37,782 bases of DNA from Promethearchaeota archaeon (GCA_019894975.1 JAGXNO010000037.1:1-37782), one strand, 5' to 3'. Positions 7,878 to 16,647 are shown, counted from the stretch's first letter. Notes: generated by a model not told the origin, from the sequence alone. Numbers and translations are program-made.

Positions 7878-8351
7878 ATGGATTATACACAAGCCCCTCA
7901 TTTAACTGATAAAGAAATGGATGATTTTTTGAAAGAAGCTCCGACCGCAATAATATGCAGTATTAATGAAGATAATACCATACATGGAGTTCCTGTTTGG
8001 TTCAAGTACGAAAGTGGACAATTTATTATTGCAACTCCAGAAAAGAGTCAAAAAGCTAGAAATATTGCAAAAAATATCAATGTCACCTTAATCGTTTATG
8101 TAGAAAGTCCAGCTATTAAGGGTGTTATCGTTTATGGTAAAGGTGAAGTAGATCTCAAATCGTGGGATCAAGAAGCCGCTAGCATGCTTGAGAAATACAT
8201 GTCAAGTGAAGAGGCTGAAAAGTGGTGGCAAATTCTTAATGAGCACGCGAAATGGGTGAAAATTGTAGTTAAACCAGAGAGGATGGCATCGTTTGATTAC
8301 GCTAAGGATGCAGTTTGGGATGAAATGACAAATAAAATGGGATGGGAGTAA
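7878..8351 (+). CDS. Pyridoxamine 5'-phosphate oxidase-like FMN/F420-binding split-barrel protein
   Basis: A 157-residue flavin-binding split-barrel protein. Typical elements run in order: TAIICSINEDNTIHGVPVWF (first barrel strands), GQFIIATPEKSQKARNI with the T-x-x-x-S-x-K-A-R-N phosphate-contacting motif, then VTLIVY and GVIVYGKGEVDL. Members oxidise or reduce small molecules with FMN or F420; which cofactor is used here cannot be told. It is a single gene with its own upstream region; AGTGAT five bases before the ATG is the probable ribosome site. The substrate is unknown. Confidence 0.85.
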   Translation: MDYTQAPHLTDKEMDDFLKEAPTAIICSINEDNTIHGVPVWFKYESGQFIIATPEKSQKARNIAKNINVTLIVYVESPAIKGVIVYGKGEVDLKSWDQEAASMLEKYMSSEEAEKWWQILNEHAKWVKIVVKPERMASFDYAKDAVWDEMTNKMGWE

Positions 8352-8551
8352 GAAGTAATATTAATTTAAACGTCAAATATCTGAAGAACTCATAATTTTC
8401 TTCATATTATTGAAATTAATGAGGTAAACTTCTTAATCATAAACTATATTAATTCTTCTAATACTGCGAAGGAACTAGAATATAATTTGATATATAGAAT
8501 ATAATAAGATGGAATTATAAAAATTAAATTTGAAAAATCGTAGTGATAAAG

Positions 8552-9460
8552 ATGGTCAATAAGATTAGATTGCCAGAACCAGACGAAAACTTAAAGTTCA
8601 TTGATGTCCATTGTCATTTACCTTTTCCACGCCCAAAAAATGATCGATTACCCTCAGATACAGAACAGATCTCAACATATTTTAAATTGGGGGGGCAATA
8701 CTTAGTTACAAGCACAATCGATATGCACACATTGAATAAAACACTTTTATTCAAGAAGAATAACAACAAAAATTTTGGTTTCACATGTGGGTTTGCACCC
8801 CAGACAGTAACTTACACTCCTAAAGAGAAATATAAAGAAGAATGGAGTAAGTGGATAGAATTTATTCAAACCAATCAAGCTGAATACCTAGCAATAGGTG
8901 AAATTGGTTTAGATTTCCATCATGCAAAAACACTCGACAAACGAATGAAACAAGTAGAAGTTTTCAAAAAAATTTTGGAACTAACAATCGATTTTAACAA
9001 ACCTTATGTTTTACATGTTAGAAATGCAGCTGAACATGAATATGATAGGCAAAATCCGAAACATAGATTTAATAAAAAGGATGGTGTAAATAAAGAGATA
9101 TTGAAAATATTGAATGATTTTAAAATAGCACCTAAAAGAGTGATGTGGCATTGCTTTTCAGGACCAGATGATTATGGAAGAATACTACCTCATCAAGGAT
9201 ATATTCTTTCTGTACCGAGTTCTGCTTATGGTTTCAATAGATGGCGAGGAGCTACTCAAAATTCTCCTTTAGATTCATTAGTAACTGAAACGGATTCTTA
9301 CTACCAACATCCTTACAAGAGAGGCCCGATAAATGTACCTGCCAATGTAAGATACGCAATAGCGGCTATCGCGTACTCTCATAACGTTTCACAAAAATTA
9401 GTGAGTGACAAAACAGTTGAAAATGCAATAAGATTTTTTAATCTAAAAATTGAAAATTAG
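8552..9460 (+). CDS. TatD-family metal-dependent hydrolase
   Basis: A 302-residue TIM-barrel hydrolase of the TatD DNase family. Metal ligands are visible: H20 and H22 in FIDVHCHL, the glutamate of AIGEIGLDFH, the histidine of YVLHVRNA, the histidine of MWHCFSG and the aspartate of LVTETDSYY. TatD enzymes are Mg-dependent 3'-5' exonucleases or DNases used in DNA repair and quality control; the exact substrate here is unproven. I prefer the ATG at 8552, since the GTG three codons earlier (8543) sits inside a GTGAT stretch that more likely forms the ribosome site. A G7 tract at 8689-8695 lies inside the gene. The flavodoxin follows 70 bases later on the same strand. Confidence 0.88.
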   Translation: MVNKIRLPEPDENLKFIDVHCHLPFPRPKNDRLPSDTEQISTYFKLGGQYLVTSTIDMHTLNKTLLFKKNNNKNFGFTCGFAPQTVTYTPKEKYKEEWSKWIEFIQTNQAEYLAIGEIGLDFHHAKTLDKRMKQVEVFKKILELTIDFNKPYVLHVRNAAEHEYDRQNPKHRFNKKDGVNKEILKILNDFKIAPKRVMWHCFSGPDDYGRILPHQGYILSVPSSAYGFNRWRGATQNSPLDSLVTETDSYYQHPYKRGPINVPANVRYAIAAIAYSHNVSQKLVSDKTVENAIRFFNLKIEN

Positions 9461-9518
9461 AAACGTTAAAAAATTAGAAACTCATTTCTCTAAGTACAAC
9501 TTTAATTTTTAACTAAAT

Positions 9519-9525
9519 AAGGTGA
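9519..9525 (+). promoter_or_regulatory. Ribosome binding site AAGGTGA that selects a TTG start
   Basis: AAGGTGA matches the archaeal anti-Shine-Dalgarno complement (GGAGGTGATCC). It lies five bases before TTG at 9531, which gives the classic flavodoxin N-terminus MKILVTYYSQTGN. The apparent GTG start at 9522 is part of this site. Confidence 0.7.
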
Positions 9526-9530
9526 ATGAT

Positions 9531-10043
9531 TTGAAAATTTTAGTAACTTATTATTCCCAAACAGGAAATACAGAAAAAGTTGCGAAGAGTATCTATGATG
9601 GATGCCAAGGGCAGGATGTAGAAATTTTACCTATTAAAGAAGTAGATCCTTCCAGTTTGGATAAATATGACTTAATGTTTTTAGGATCTGGTATTTATGC
9701 GAGTAGGGTAAATAAAGCACTCGCAGATTTAATAGCTGCGGCGCCCCAATTACCACCAAAGTTTGTATTTTTCAATACTCATGCAAGTAAAGTAGCCTAT
9801 CAAGATGGTTTTAAAGTGGTAAAAAAGAATATAAGTGAGTCTTCAGAAATAATTGCCGAATTTGATTGTTGTGGTGATAATATTGGAGTACCAGAAGCAA
9901 TGCAAAAATCTATGTTAGAAAGATTACCTGAAGATAAAAGAAAAGAAGCAGAAGCACATCAAATATGGCTTAAAGGAAGACCAAATGAAGAAGATCTTGA
10001 GAATGCTAAAAAATTTGCTGAATCAATAATAAAAAAGCTCTAA
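9531..10043 (+). CDS. Flavodoxin-like protein
   Basis: A 170-residue single-domain flavodoxin, an FMN-binding electron carrier or quinone-reductase-like protein. The phosphate-binding loop is YSQTGNTEKVA at residues 7-17, followed by the second FMN loop in FLGSGIYASRV. The C-terminal half contains DCCGDNIGVPEAMQ, a segment often seen in the flavodoxin_5 group. The TTG start is chosen because it follows AAGGTGA at the right distance. It may provide reducing power for one of the many iron-sulfur or flavin enzymes nearby, but there is no specific partner. An AT-rich intergenic region with a promoter for the next gene follows. Confidence 0.88.
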   Translation: MKILVTYYSQTGNTEKVAKSIYDGCQGQDVEILPIKEVDPSSLDKYDLMFLGSGIYASRVNKALADLIAAAPQLPPKFVFFNTHASKVAYQDGFKVVKKNISESSEIIAEFDCCGDNIGVPEAMQKSMLERLPEDKRKEAEAHQIWLKGRPNEEDLENAKKFAESIIKKL

Positions 10044-10114
10044 ATTTAACATATATAATTTATAATCTCCATTTTATTTTTAAAATAAATCCTCAAAGAA
10101 TAGTCTAAGATTTA

Positions 10115-10123
10115 TTTATATAC
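10115..10123 (+). promoter_or_regulatory. Putative TATA box of the DUF4097 gene
   Basis: TTTATATAC, centred about 60 bases before the ATG at 10179. A transcript start would be expected near 10145, just after the palindrome at 10125-10141. Inferred from sequence alone. Confidence 0.45.
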
Positions 10124-10124
10124 T

Positions 10125-10141
10125 AATGAGTATAACTCATT
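10125..10141 (+). promoter_or_regulatory. Inverted repeat, candidate operator
   Basis: AATGAGT-ATA-ACTCATT: two perfect 7-base arms around a 3-base centre, placed between the TATA box and the expected transcript start. That is the usual location of archaeal repressor operators. It could also be a transcript hairpin, but the arms are short for that. Confidence 0.4.
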
Positions 10142-10178
10142 CATAACTTTTGTAAAATAACCATAAAATTTGAGAAAA

Positions 10179-11270
10179 ATGAGAAAAAACTTAAAAATAG
10201 CATTATTGATAGCATCGATTGTTATTGTTGGGGGAGGAGGTATATTTGGGATAATAGTTGCGGTCACTTGGGGTGAATATAAATATACGGATACATATTA
10301 TTATGATCCTCAACTGCCACCTTCAGGTATAGAAGAAGTGAGCTTTAGCAGTGATATAGGAGGTATAGTTATAAATTACAATACAACTCCCACTAACAAT
10401 TATGTTAAGATAGACTTGGATATTAAACTAAAGGGAGCATTTGTAAATGGTAAATCCTTTTCAGATTTCTTTAGACCAATAATATGGATAAATGACAGTA
10501 TTTCCACTACAACTTTCTCACTTGAAAAAAAGCCTTCCACCTGGTTTTTATTCCCTCTGATACAAAAAATCAATATATCTATAACTCTTAGAACTGATAT
10601 TATATATGATATTTCAGCATTAACTAGTACAGGTTCGGTTGAGATGAATATAGCTGAAAATGTTATTCTTAATAGCACCAATTTAGCGACATCCACAGGT
10701 TCTGTATATGTTCAAGCTGAGAATAACAGTATTCTCTTTGGTGATTTGGATTTAAGAGTAAGTACGGGAAGTATTAATTTATTTGCTAAAGGAGTCAATT
10801 TTTCCTATGGTTTTAAAGCAGTAACCTCTACAGGATCATTGAATTTGAATCTTACTAACTGCATTATAGGAGAAGATATCAAAGGAAAAGCTTCAACGGG
10901 AGGTATTACTTTAAAAAGTTATAATGTACAATACGATAAGAACTGCGTGTGGGATATTGAGACAAATACAGGTAGCATTGATATAGAAATATCTCAATTT
11001 ATTGAGATGGGTGCAGATATCACAGGAACTATAGAAACTTCAACGGGAAGTATTGATTTAGTTTATATAGATAATCAAGCAAGTGTAGGGGCGAGCTTTT
11101 TAGGGAGTTGGTCGACAGGGAGTTATACTCGTTCTAGTAGTGGAGGGGGATTTGTAGCTACAAATATAAATCCGTTTGCTTCACTAGATTATGGCACCGC
11201 ATCAAGTACATATACTTTAGATTTAACAGTAAGTACTGGAAGTATCGATGTTGATGGCACCAGTTCATAA
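10179..11270 (+). CDS. Membrane-anchored DUF4097-like beta-repeat protein
   Basis: A 363-residue protein with an N-terminal membrane anchor (about residues 6-30, LLIASIVIVGGGGIFGIIVA) and an outside domain made of repeated beta strands. Nine units carry the sequence (V/T/A)(S/N)TG(S/G)(I/V/L/Y), for example TSTGSV, VSTGSI and STGSID, at intervals of about 20-40 residues. This is the signature of the DUF4097 beta-solenoid family, whose members are found as surface or anti-sigma-associated domains. The outside region is rich in Asn, Ser and Thr, so glycosylation or adhesion is plausible. I chose ATG 10179 over TTG 10170. The promoter has a palindrome that suggests regulated expression. Confidence 0.8.
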   Translation: MRKNLKIALLIASIVIVGGGGIFGIIVAVTWGEYKYTDTYYYDPQLPPSGIEEVSFSSDIGGIVINYNTTPTNNYVKIDLDIKLKGAFVNGKSFSDFFRPIIWINDSISTTTFSLEKKPSTWFLFPLIQKINISITLRTDIIYDISALTSTGSVEMNIAENVILNSTNLATSTGSVYVQAENNSILFGDLDLRVSTGSINLFAKGVNFSYGFKAVTSTGSLNLNLTNCIIGEDIKGKASTGGITLKSYNVQYDKNCVWDIETNTGSIDIEISQFIEMGADITGTIETSTGSIDLVYIDNQASVGASFLGSWSTGSYTRSSSGGGFVATNINPFASLDYGTASSTYTLDLTVSTGSIDVDGTSS

Positions 11271-11274
11271 TATT

Positions 11275-11297
11275 AAAAAAATATTAAAATTTTTTTT
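11275..11297. terminator. Bidirectional terminator between convergent genes
   Basis: A7 (11275-11281) followed by T8 (11290-11297) in a 52-base gap between the DUF4097 gene and the Fe-S operon end. T-runs appear on both strands downstream of each stop codon. Confidence 0.5.
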
Positions 11298-11322
11298 ATT
11301 TTATTTCTACAATATAGTAATG

Positions 11323-12684
11323 CTATCTTGTCTTCAAAATCGTCATTTGAGCCAAAAATAATTTTCTAAAAACCTTTCTTATAAAACGAATTCTAAATAA
11401 AATTCTGATAGTCCTTAACATTAAGAATCTTTTTGGTTTAAAAGTGCTCTTAGTCTTATCATAACTAATTTGCTTTATAAAAAAGTTCTTTTGTAAGATT
11501 GAAATTATCAATTGATATGTTATTATAGCAATTATATCCCAAGCCCGTTTTATGTGAATCTCAGGATATTCTAATTGTTCTCCCATAGCCATTCTAACAA
11601 TCTCAATTATGTGGTAAAGATCAATTTTGCTTCCTATAAGTTCCCGAATCGCCCACAATAAATAAATACACCCTCCACAGTAGGAAACTAAAGCATCAGC
11701 ACCAGTTTCTTCAGCTTCCTTAAACTTTTTACTTCCTTCTGATATGATGTCAAAAGGGATTGATAAATTTCTTACCCAAGATGCTCCTGCGCCAAAACCA
11801 CAACAAAGAGAATCTTTTTTGATATGCTCCATTTCCTTTATCTCACAACCACAAATTTCCAAGATTTTTCTGGGTGGATCCCAGTACTTTCCTCCTGAAG
11901 CTTTCGAATAGCAATTATCATGAACAGTAGTGCTAAACTTTAATTTGTCTACAATCGGAATTTTTCCAGTTTCTAGACTATTTAACATCCAATCATTAAA
12001 ATTAATAAATTTCTGTTCATGGTTAACTTTCATTTCTGTTGGGTGAACTTCTGAAAAGATATATTGGACAGCATCTAAAGTATGGGCAACGTTTTTAACT
12101 CCCCAGTTTTCAAAATCATTTCTACACTTCTTAGCAATTTTCTGAACGATATCAAGATACCCTCCTTGGTATAAATAAGCACCTCCTTCCCAATGGTCAA
12201 TTAAATCAATTGGTTTAAAATAGTCTAATAGTTTACTCCCCCCTATTATGAAAGGAAATAAATGTGTGTAATTTCCAATTACTAAAAGATCATCATCTTT
12301 TTGTGGAGTATAACTCATCCACTCAGAAATCCACATTTGTTCTTTATCAGAGAGAAAAATGTTAAGTAATTGCCAAATATTGGGTGTTTCCGTAGGACAT
12401 ACAAATTTATAAAGTGGAGGGGCTCCTTGTTTTTTATAAAGGGAGTTCCATCGTTCAAGAATAAGTTGATAGGGGTTGGCATTTTGAGGACAATAAAAGT
12501 TACATGAGAAACAGGTATTGCATTTTGAAAGAACGTATTTAGATTCTTCTCCTTCAATTAAGGCTTTAAATTCTTCTTTCGCTAAATCTAGGGGCAATTT
12601 TAAAACAGGGCACAGGTGTAGACATTCACCACATAAATTACACAATTCTTTTCTGAAACCAGATATTCTATTAGTAGATACCAT
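11323..12684 (-). CDS. HdrD/GlpC-like Fe-S oxidoreductase, first CCG domain degenerate
   Basis: A 453-residue iron-sulfur electron-transfer protein. Two N-terminal [4Fe-4S] motifs are seen: C15/C18/C21/C25 (CNLCGECLHLCP) and C55/C58/C61/C65 (CNTCFSCNFYCP). Two CCG-type domains follow. The second is complete (DNCYSKASGG, then SLCCGFGAG, then YCGGC). The first has lost its cysteines: GNYTHLF stands where GC is expected and HWEGGAYLYQGG where CCG is expected. The C-terminus has a hydrophobic stretch (IIAIITYQLIISIL) and a basic tail, so it may attach to the membrane. It is the last gene of a four-gene run. ATG 12684 is two bases after the preceding stop and has GGAGATG ten bases upstream; a TTG at 12693 would overlap. 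Confidence 0.85.
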   Translation of the reverse strand: MVSTNRISGFRKELCNLCGECLHLCPVLKLPLDLAKEEFKALIEGEESKYVLSKCNTCFSCNFYCPQNANPYQLILERWNSLYKKQGAPPLYKFVCPTETPNIWQLLNIFLSDKEQMWISEWMSYTPQKDDDLLVIGNYTHLFPFIIGGSKLLDYFKPIDLIDHWEGGAYLYQGGYLDIVQKIAKKCRNDFENWGVKNVAHTLDAVQYIFSEVHPTEMKVNHEQKFINFNDWMLNSLETGKIPIVDKLKFSTTVHDNCYSKASGGKYWDPPRKILEICGCEIKEMEHIKKDSLCCGFGAGASWVRNLSIPFDIISEGSKKFKEAEETGADALVSYCGGCIYLLWAIRELIGSKIDLYHIIEIVRMAMGEQLEYPEIHIKRAWDIIAIITYQLIISILQKNFFIKQISYDKTKSTFKPKRFLMLRTIRILFRIRFIRKVFRKLFLAQMTILKTR

Positions 12685-12686
12685 AT

Positions 12687-13958
12687 TTACCAAGCATCTC
12701 CATAAGATGGTGGGTCTTCAGCAATTTCGGCTATTTTAAATGTTTTTTTAGAAAAAATGTGGGGAACCTGTTTCCGTAGTGTTCCCCAGAAGAAGTGCTT
12801 TGCTCGTTTTTTTTTTGCTTTTTGTGTGAAGGAAGGCTTTTCACCAATTGCCATTTGCAATAATTCAACGATATGATAGATTCTTATTTTTTTTGCATAT
12901 AGTTTTTTATTTGCTGTAAATGTTGCTAAACATCCCGCACAATAAACGCACACAGTTTTAATTTTTGATTTTCTAAATTCTTTAAAATTTCTTAAAGCAG
13001 CTGATCTTATTTTAAATGGTTGATAAGATGAATCCACAGAAAAGCCCGCTCCTATACCACAACACCGCATATTTTCCCTACATGCTTCTATTTCTATTAC
13101 TTTTACACCAATCATATCAAGGATTTTCCGGGGTAAATCCATATAATCATCTCCAAACATTTTAGAATAGCATGAATCTTGTATTGCTACAGACAAGTTC
13201 AGCTTGTTTTTTATTTCAATTTTCCCGTTTTTGAGTTCATCCCATAAGTATTCAATATAAGATTTAATCTCTTCAAATTTATATGTAAGACCATAATGTG
13301 GAAGTACATTTTTAAATACAGCTGTACCTGCAGTGCACAAAACTAATAGTTTCTTAGGGTTTAATGTTTCGAACCATTTATTCAATCTTTTAGTAACTTG
13401 AAACAATTCATCACGATAGCCTGTTCGAAATAATGTTTCCCCACAACAATATTCCAAACGACCTCTTATATCTAAATCTTTAAAAAAACTTGCTTGTGAT
13501 AATTCAGCAAAAGTGATTATATTGCAACCAGGATAGGTTAGAGTATCATCTTTTAATGGTTTTAATGATGCCCATGAAGATACTAAATCTCTTGTTTTCT
13601 TTGGAAGATGTTCCATAACATGAGATCGAAAGTTCGGATAATGAGGATGTAAAGTCATATAATACGTTCCCCTCTTCCTCAAACCTTCACTTTTGTATTG
13701 ATCATTCCACCTTTGCAAAATTAAACTCGTGGGATGAGCTTCCTCAGGACAATAAAAATTACATGAAAAACAACTTTGGCATTCCGTTAAAACTCTTTTG
13801 GTTTTCTCTCCCGCCAGCAATCGTTTCATTTCTTTGATCGATTCATCTTTAGAAAGATTTAGAACAGGGCATCTGTAAAAACAATCCCCACATAAAGTAC
13901 AAGCTTCTTTCTTAAAGGGAGCGAAAAATTCTATCCCAATAGGTACTAGTTTAGTCAT
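12687..13958 (-). CDS. HdrD/GlpC-like Fe-S oxidoreductase
   Basis: A 423-residue protein with two ferredoxin-type motifs, C20/C23/C26/C30 (CTLCGDCFYRCP) and C60/C63/C66/C70 (CQSCFSCNFYCP), then two CCG domains. The first has YPGCNI, EYCCGETL and a reduced last part (LVLCTAGT, one cysteine instead of CxxC). The second is complete (DSCYSKM, MRCCGIGAG, VYCAGC). In HdrB/HdrD these cysteines bind non-cubane [4Fe-4S] clusters for disulfide or quinone redox chemistry. It lies 36 bases after the second glutamate dehydrogenase gene and 2 bases before its paralogue, so co-expression is very likely. The physiological electron partner is not evident; no FAD-binding dehydrogenase gene is in the operon. 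Confidence 0.88.
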   Translation of the reverse strand: MTKLVPIGIEFFAPFKKEACTLCGDCFYRCPVLNLSKDESIKEMKRLLAGEKTKRVLTECQSCFSCNFYCPEEAHPTSLILQRWNDQYKSEGLRKRGTYYMTLHPHYPNFRSHVMEHLPKKTRDLVSSWASLKPLKDDTLTYPGCNIITFAELSQASFFKDLDIRGRLEYCCGETLFRTGYRDELFQVTKRLNKWFETLNPKKLLVLCTAGTAVFKNVLPHYGLTYKFEEIKSYIEYLWDELKNGKIEIKNKLNLSVAIQDSCYSKMFGDDYMDLPRKILDMIGVKVIEIEACRENMRCCGIGAGFSVDSSYQPFKIRSAALRNFKEFRKSKIKTVCVYCAGCLATFTANKKLYAKKIRIYHIVELLQMAIGEKPSFTQKAKKKRAKHFFWGTLRKQVPHIFSKKTFKIAEIAEDPPSYGDAW

Positions 13959-13994
13959 ATTTTAAACAACAATGTTAAATTATAAGGAAAAAAA

Positions 13995-15245
13995 TTACGG
14001 AAAAATTCCTCTTAAATCGTAAGCTCTTGCAATCCTTGATACTGCAATGATGTATGCCGCTGTACGAAGTGGTACATTTCTCTCTTTATATATTTTAAAT
14101 ACATCCTCAAAAGCTTCGATTATGATTCTTTTTAACTCTTCATTAATTCTATCTAAATCCCAAAAGTATGATTGAATGTCTTGAACGTATTCAAAATATG
14201 AAACACAGACACCTCCAGCATTTGCTAAAATGTCTGGAATAACATGTATTCCTTTTTCAAATAATATTCGATCTGCTTCAGGGGTAGTAGGGCCATTAGC
14301 ACCTTCTAAAATAATTTTGCAATTAATGTCTTCCACATTTTCCCTTGTAATCTGATTTTCAAGAGCAGCAGGCACTAAAATATCGCACTCTGTAGCCAGC
14401 AATTCTGCATTGGTAATTAATTTATTCCTATCATCCTTATAATCCTTTAAGTATTTACCTTGTTGGGTCCACTCTAATAATTTGTCAATTTCTAATCCTT
14501 CAGAATTATAAAGTCCTCCTGATATATCTGAAATCGCTAGTATTTTACAACCCCTTTCATATAACAAGCTTGCAATCCAACCACCGACATTACCAAATCC
14601 TTGAACTACAATAGATTGAGTTTCTAATTTCTTATTTAACTTTTCGCACATCTTATCAATTACAAAATATAAGCCCATCCCTGTAGCCGAATTTCTTCCC
14701 ACTGATCCCCCAATTTCAATTGGTTTTCCTGTAACAACTCCTGGTACAGCCCTTCCCTTTTGCATGCTGTATGTATCCATGATCCAAGCCATGATCTGAG
14801 CATTAGTATTTACATCTGGTGCTGGGATATCAATATCTGGTCCTATTATATTTATTATTTCCGTAGTAAATCTTCTTGTAAGTTTTTCTAATTCCTTTCT
14901 TGATAACTCTCGTGGATTCACACATATCCCACCCTTAGCTCCTCCTAAGGGTAATTTTAAAAGGCTACACTTCCAAGTCATCCATGTAGCTAATGCTTTT
15001 ATCTCATCGAGATTCACATCTGGAGAAAATCTTAAACCCCCTTTTCCAGGTCCTCGTACTGTAGAATGATGTACCCGATATCCTTCAAAAATTTGAAGTG
15101 ACCCATCATCCATGATAATAGGAATGCTAACGATCAAAGCTCTTTCAATTCTTTTAAGATATCGTGTTATATTGGCATCCAATCCCATCTCTTCTGCTAC
15201 AATATCAATTTGTTTCTTAGCCATTTCAAATGGATTTAAATCCAT
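13995..15245 (-). CDS. gdhA: Glutamate dehydrogenase (Glu/Leu/Phe/Val family), copy 2
   Basis: A 416-residue hexameric-type glutamate dehydrogenase, converting glutamate to 2-oxoglutarate and ammonia. The active-site lysines fall at K68 (RGPGKGG), K92 (TWKCSL) and K104 (GGAKGG), D144 is in PAPDVNT and S349 in CVSYFEY. These match the Clostridium symbiosum enzyme residues with a constant offset of 21. The Rossmann loop is GFGNVGG (217-222 region) followed by an acidic residue in AISDISGG, which favours NAD over NADP, though only as a tendency. The start is set by GAGGTGA six bases before the ATG. The gene follows the other gdh copy by 31 bases and precedes the Fe-S genes. Confidence 0.93.
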   Translation of the reverse strand: MDLNPFEMAKKQIDIVAEEMGLDANITRYLKRIERALIVSIPIIMDDGSLQIFEGYRVHHSTVRGPGKGGLRFSPDVNLDEIKALATWMTWKCSLLKLPLGGAKGGICVNPRELSRKELEKLTRRFTTEIINIIGPDIDIPAPDVNTNAQIMAWIMDTYSMQKGRAVPGVVTGKPIEIGGSVGRNSATGMGLYFVIDKMCEKLNKKLETQSIVVQGFGNVGGWIASLLYERGCKILAISDISGGLYNSEGLEIDKLLEWTQQGKYLKDYKDDRNKLITNAELLATECDILVPAALENQITRENVEDINCKIILEGANGPTTPEADRILFEKGIHVIPDILANAGGVCVSYFEYVQDIQSYFWDLDRINEELKRIIIEAFEDVFKIYKERNVPLRTAAYIIAVSRIARAYDLRGIFP

Positions 15246-15251
15246 ATTTTC

Positions 15252-15258
15252 TCACCTC
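15252..15258 (-). promoter_or_regulatory. Strong ribosome binding site GAGGTGA of gdh copy 2
   Basis: The minus strand reads AAGAGGTGAGAAAATATG; GAGGTGA is the best Shine-Dalgarno match in the operon and fixes the ATG at 15245. It lies in the 31-base gap between the two gdh genes and implies independent initiation inside one transcript. Confidence 0.75.
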
Positions 15259-15276
15259 TTATTTTAAATGTATAAC

Positions 15277-16530
15277 TCATGGAAACAACCCCCGTAGTTC
15301 ATGTGCTCTGGCTAATCTCTCTGCTCCGATAGCATAAGCGGCTGTTCGATACGATATTGATTTTCCGTCAGATAAATTTATTACAGATTCAAAAGCTCTA
15401 AGTAAAATTCTTTTCATCTCACTATTAACTCTTTCTAGATTCCAAAAATATGATTGAATATCTTGAATATACTCAAAGTAGGAGACACATAAACCTCCAG
15501 CATTAGCAAGGATGTCTGGGATTACTAATATTCCTTTTTCATTTAGTATGGTATCTGCTTGTGAAGTAGTTGGACTATTGGCTCCTTCTAATATTATTTT
15601 GCAGTCAATATCACCGGCATTACCACTAAAGATCTGATTCTCTGTAGCTGCGGGGACTAAAATATCGCATGGTGTCCTAAACAGTTCTTCATTCGTAATG
15701 ATACCAACATCTTCATCCTTATAATTCTTTAATAAGTTCCCCTGTTGTTTCCAACTAATCATTTTATTGATATTTAGACCTTTATTTGAAAAAACTCCGC
15801 CCACTGAATCCGTTATTGCAATTATTTTACAGCCAACACTACTTAAAATTTGGGCAACTACACTCCCAACTTTACCAAATCCTTGAATTGCGATGGTACT
15901 TGATGTTAAATTGAAATTTTGCCTTTCACATAAAGATTGTAGAATATAATACATACCGGTTCCAGGTGCGTCTGTACGCCCAACTGTTCCCCCTATTTCT
16001 ATTGGTTTCCCAGTTACTACTCCAGGGATAGATCTACCTTTATTCATTGAATATGTATCCATGATCCAGGCCATTTCCTGTTCTCCAGTATTCATATCTG
16101 GAGCCAAGATATCAATATCTGGTCCAATCATATTTAATATTTCGGATGTATATCTTCTGGTTAATTTTCTCAACTCATCTTGTGATAACTTTTTTGGATC
16201 TACTCGAATTCCTCCTTTCGACCCTCCCAGAGGTAATCCTAAAAGGCTGGTCTTAAAAGTCATTAAAAATGCAAGTGCTTTAATTTCATCTAAGGAAACA
16301 AGGGGAGAGTATCTCAAACCTCCCTTAGCGGGACCACGTAATGTCGAATGATGAACTCTAAAACCTTCGAAAATTTCTAGCCTACCATCATCCATTACTA
16401 CGGGCATAGAGACTATTAAAGAACGCTCTACTTTCTTTAAATATTCAAGAGTGTTCGGTGCTAAGCCAATGACTTTCGCTGCGATATCAAGTTTCTTCTT
16501 AGCGCTTTCAAAAGGATTAATATTTCTCAA
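15277..16530 (-). CDS. gdhA: Glutamate dehydrogenase (Glu/Leu/Phe/Val family), copy 1
   Basis: A 417-residue paralogue of the next gene, alignable end to end (both end with the form RA-(H/Y)-(E/D)-LRG-(L/I)-FP). The active site is conserved: K69, K93, K105 and D145, with CVSYFEY near the C-terminal third. The residue before the catalytic lysine differs (GGSKGG instead of GGAKGG), and the segment after the dinucleotide loop is ITDSVGG. Both copies could be active and form mixed hexamers, or differ in substrate or coenzyme. The start is TTG at 16530 (MRNINPFESA), because no ATG occurs before the conserved region; AAGGTAA lies about six bases upstream. It is the first gene of the operon and divergent from the M29 peptidase. 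Confidence 0.92.
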   Translation of the reverse strand: MRNINPFESAKKKLDIAAKVIGLAPNTLEYLKKVERSLIVSMPVVMDDGRLEIFEGFRVHHSTLRGPAKGGLRYSPLVSLDEIKALAFLMTFKTSLLGLPLGGSKGGIRVDPKKLSQDELRKLTRRYTSEILNMIGPDIDILAPDMNTGEQEMAWIMDTYSMNKGRSIPGVVTGKPIEIGGTVGRTDAPGTGMYYILQSLCERQNFNLTSSTIAIQGFGKVGSVVAQILSSVGCKIIAITDSVGGVFSNKGLNINKMISWKQQGNLLKNYKDEDVGIITNEELFRTPCDILVPAATENQIFSGNAGDIDCKIILEGANSPTTSQADTILNEKGILVIPDILANAGGLCVSYFEYIQDIQSYFWNLERVNSEMKRILLRAFESVINLSDGKSISYRTAAYAIGAERLARAHELRGLFP

Positions 16531-16647
16531 ATTAGTTTACCTTGAAATTATAATTTAGAATTTAACTAATTATTATATCTGTAGAATGTAATTTTTTTTA
16601 AAAATTAAACTATAAAGAAAATCTTAAAAGATATAGAGCTTTAGATT

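Noticed and set aside
9522..9530. GTG at 9522 as the flavodoxin start
   Set aside because: It falls within AAGGTGA, the ribosome site itself; TTG 9531 gives the standard flavodoxin beginning.
10400..10696. Minus-strand frame of 98 codons opposite the DUF4097 gene
   Set aside because: Antisense to a gene with a clear repeat pattern; its own sequence is featureless.
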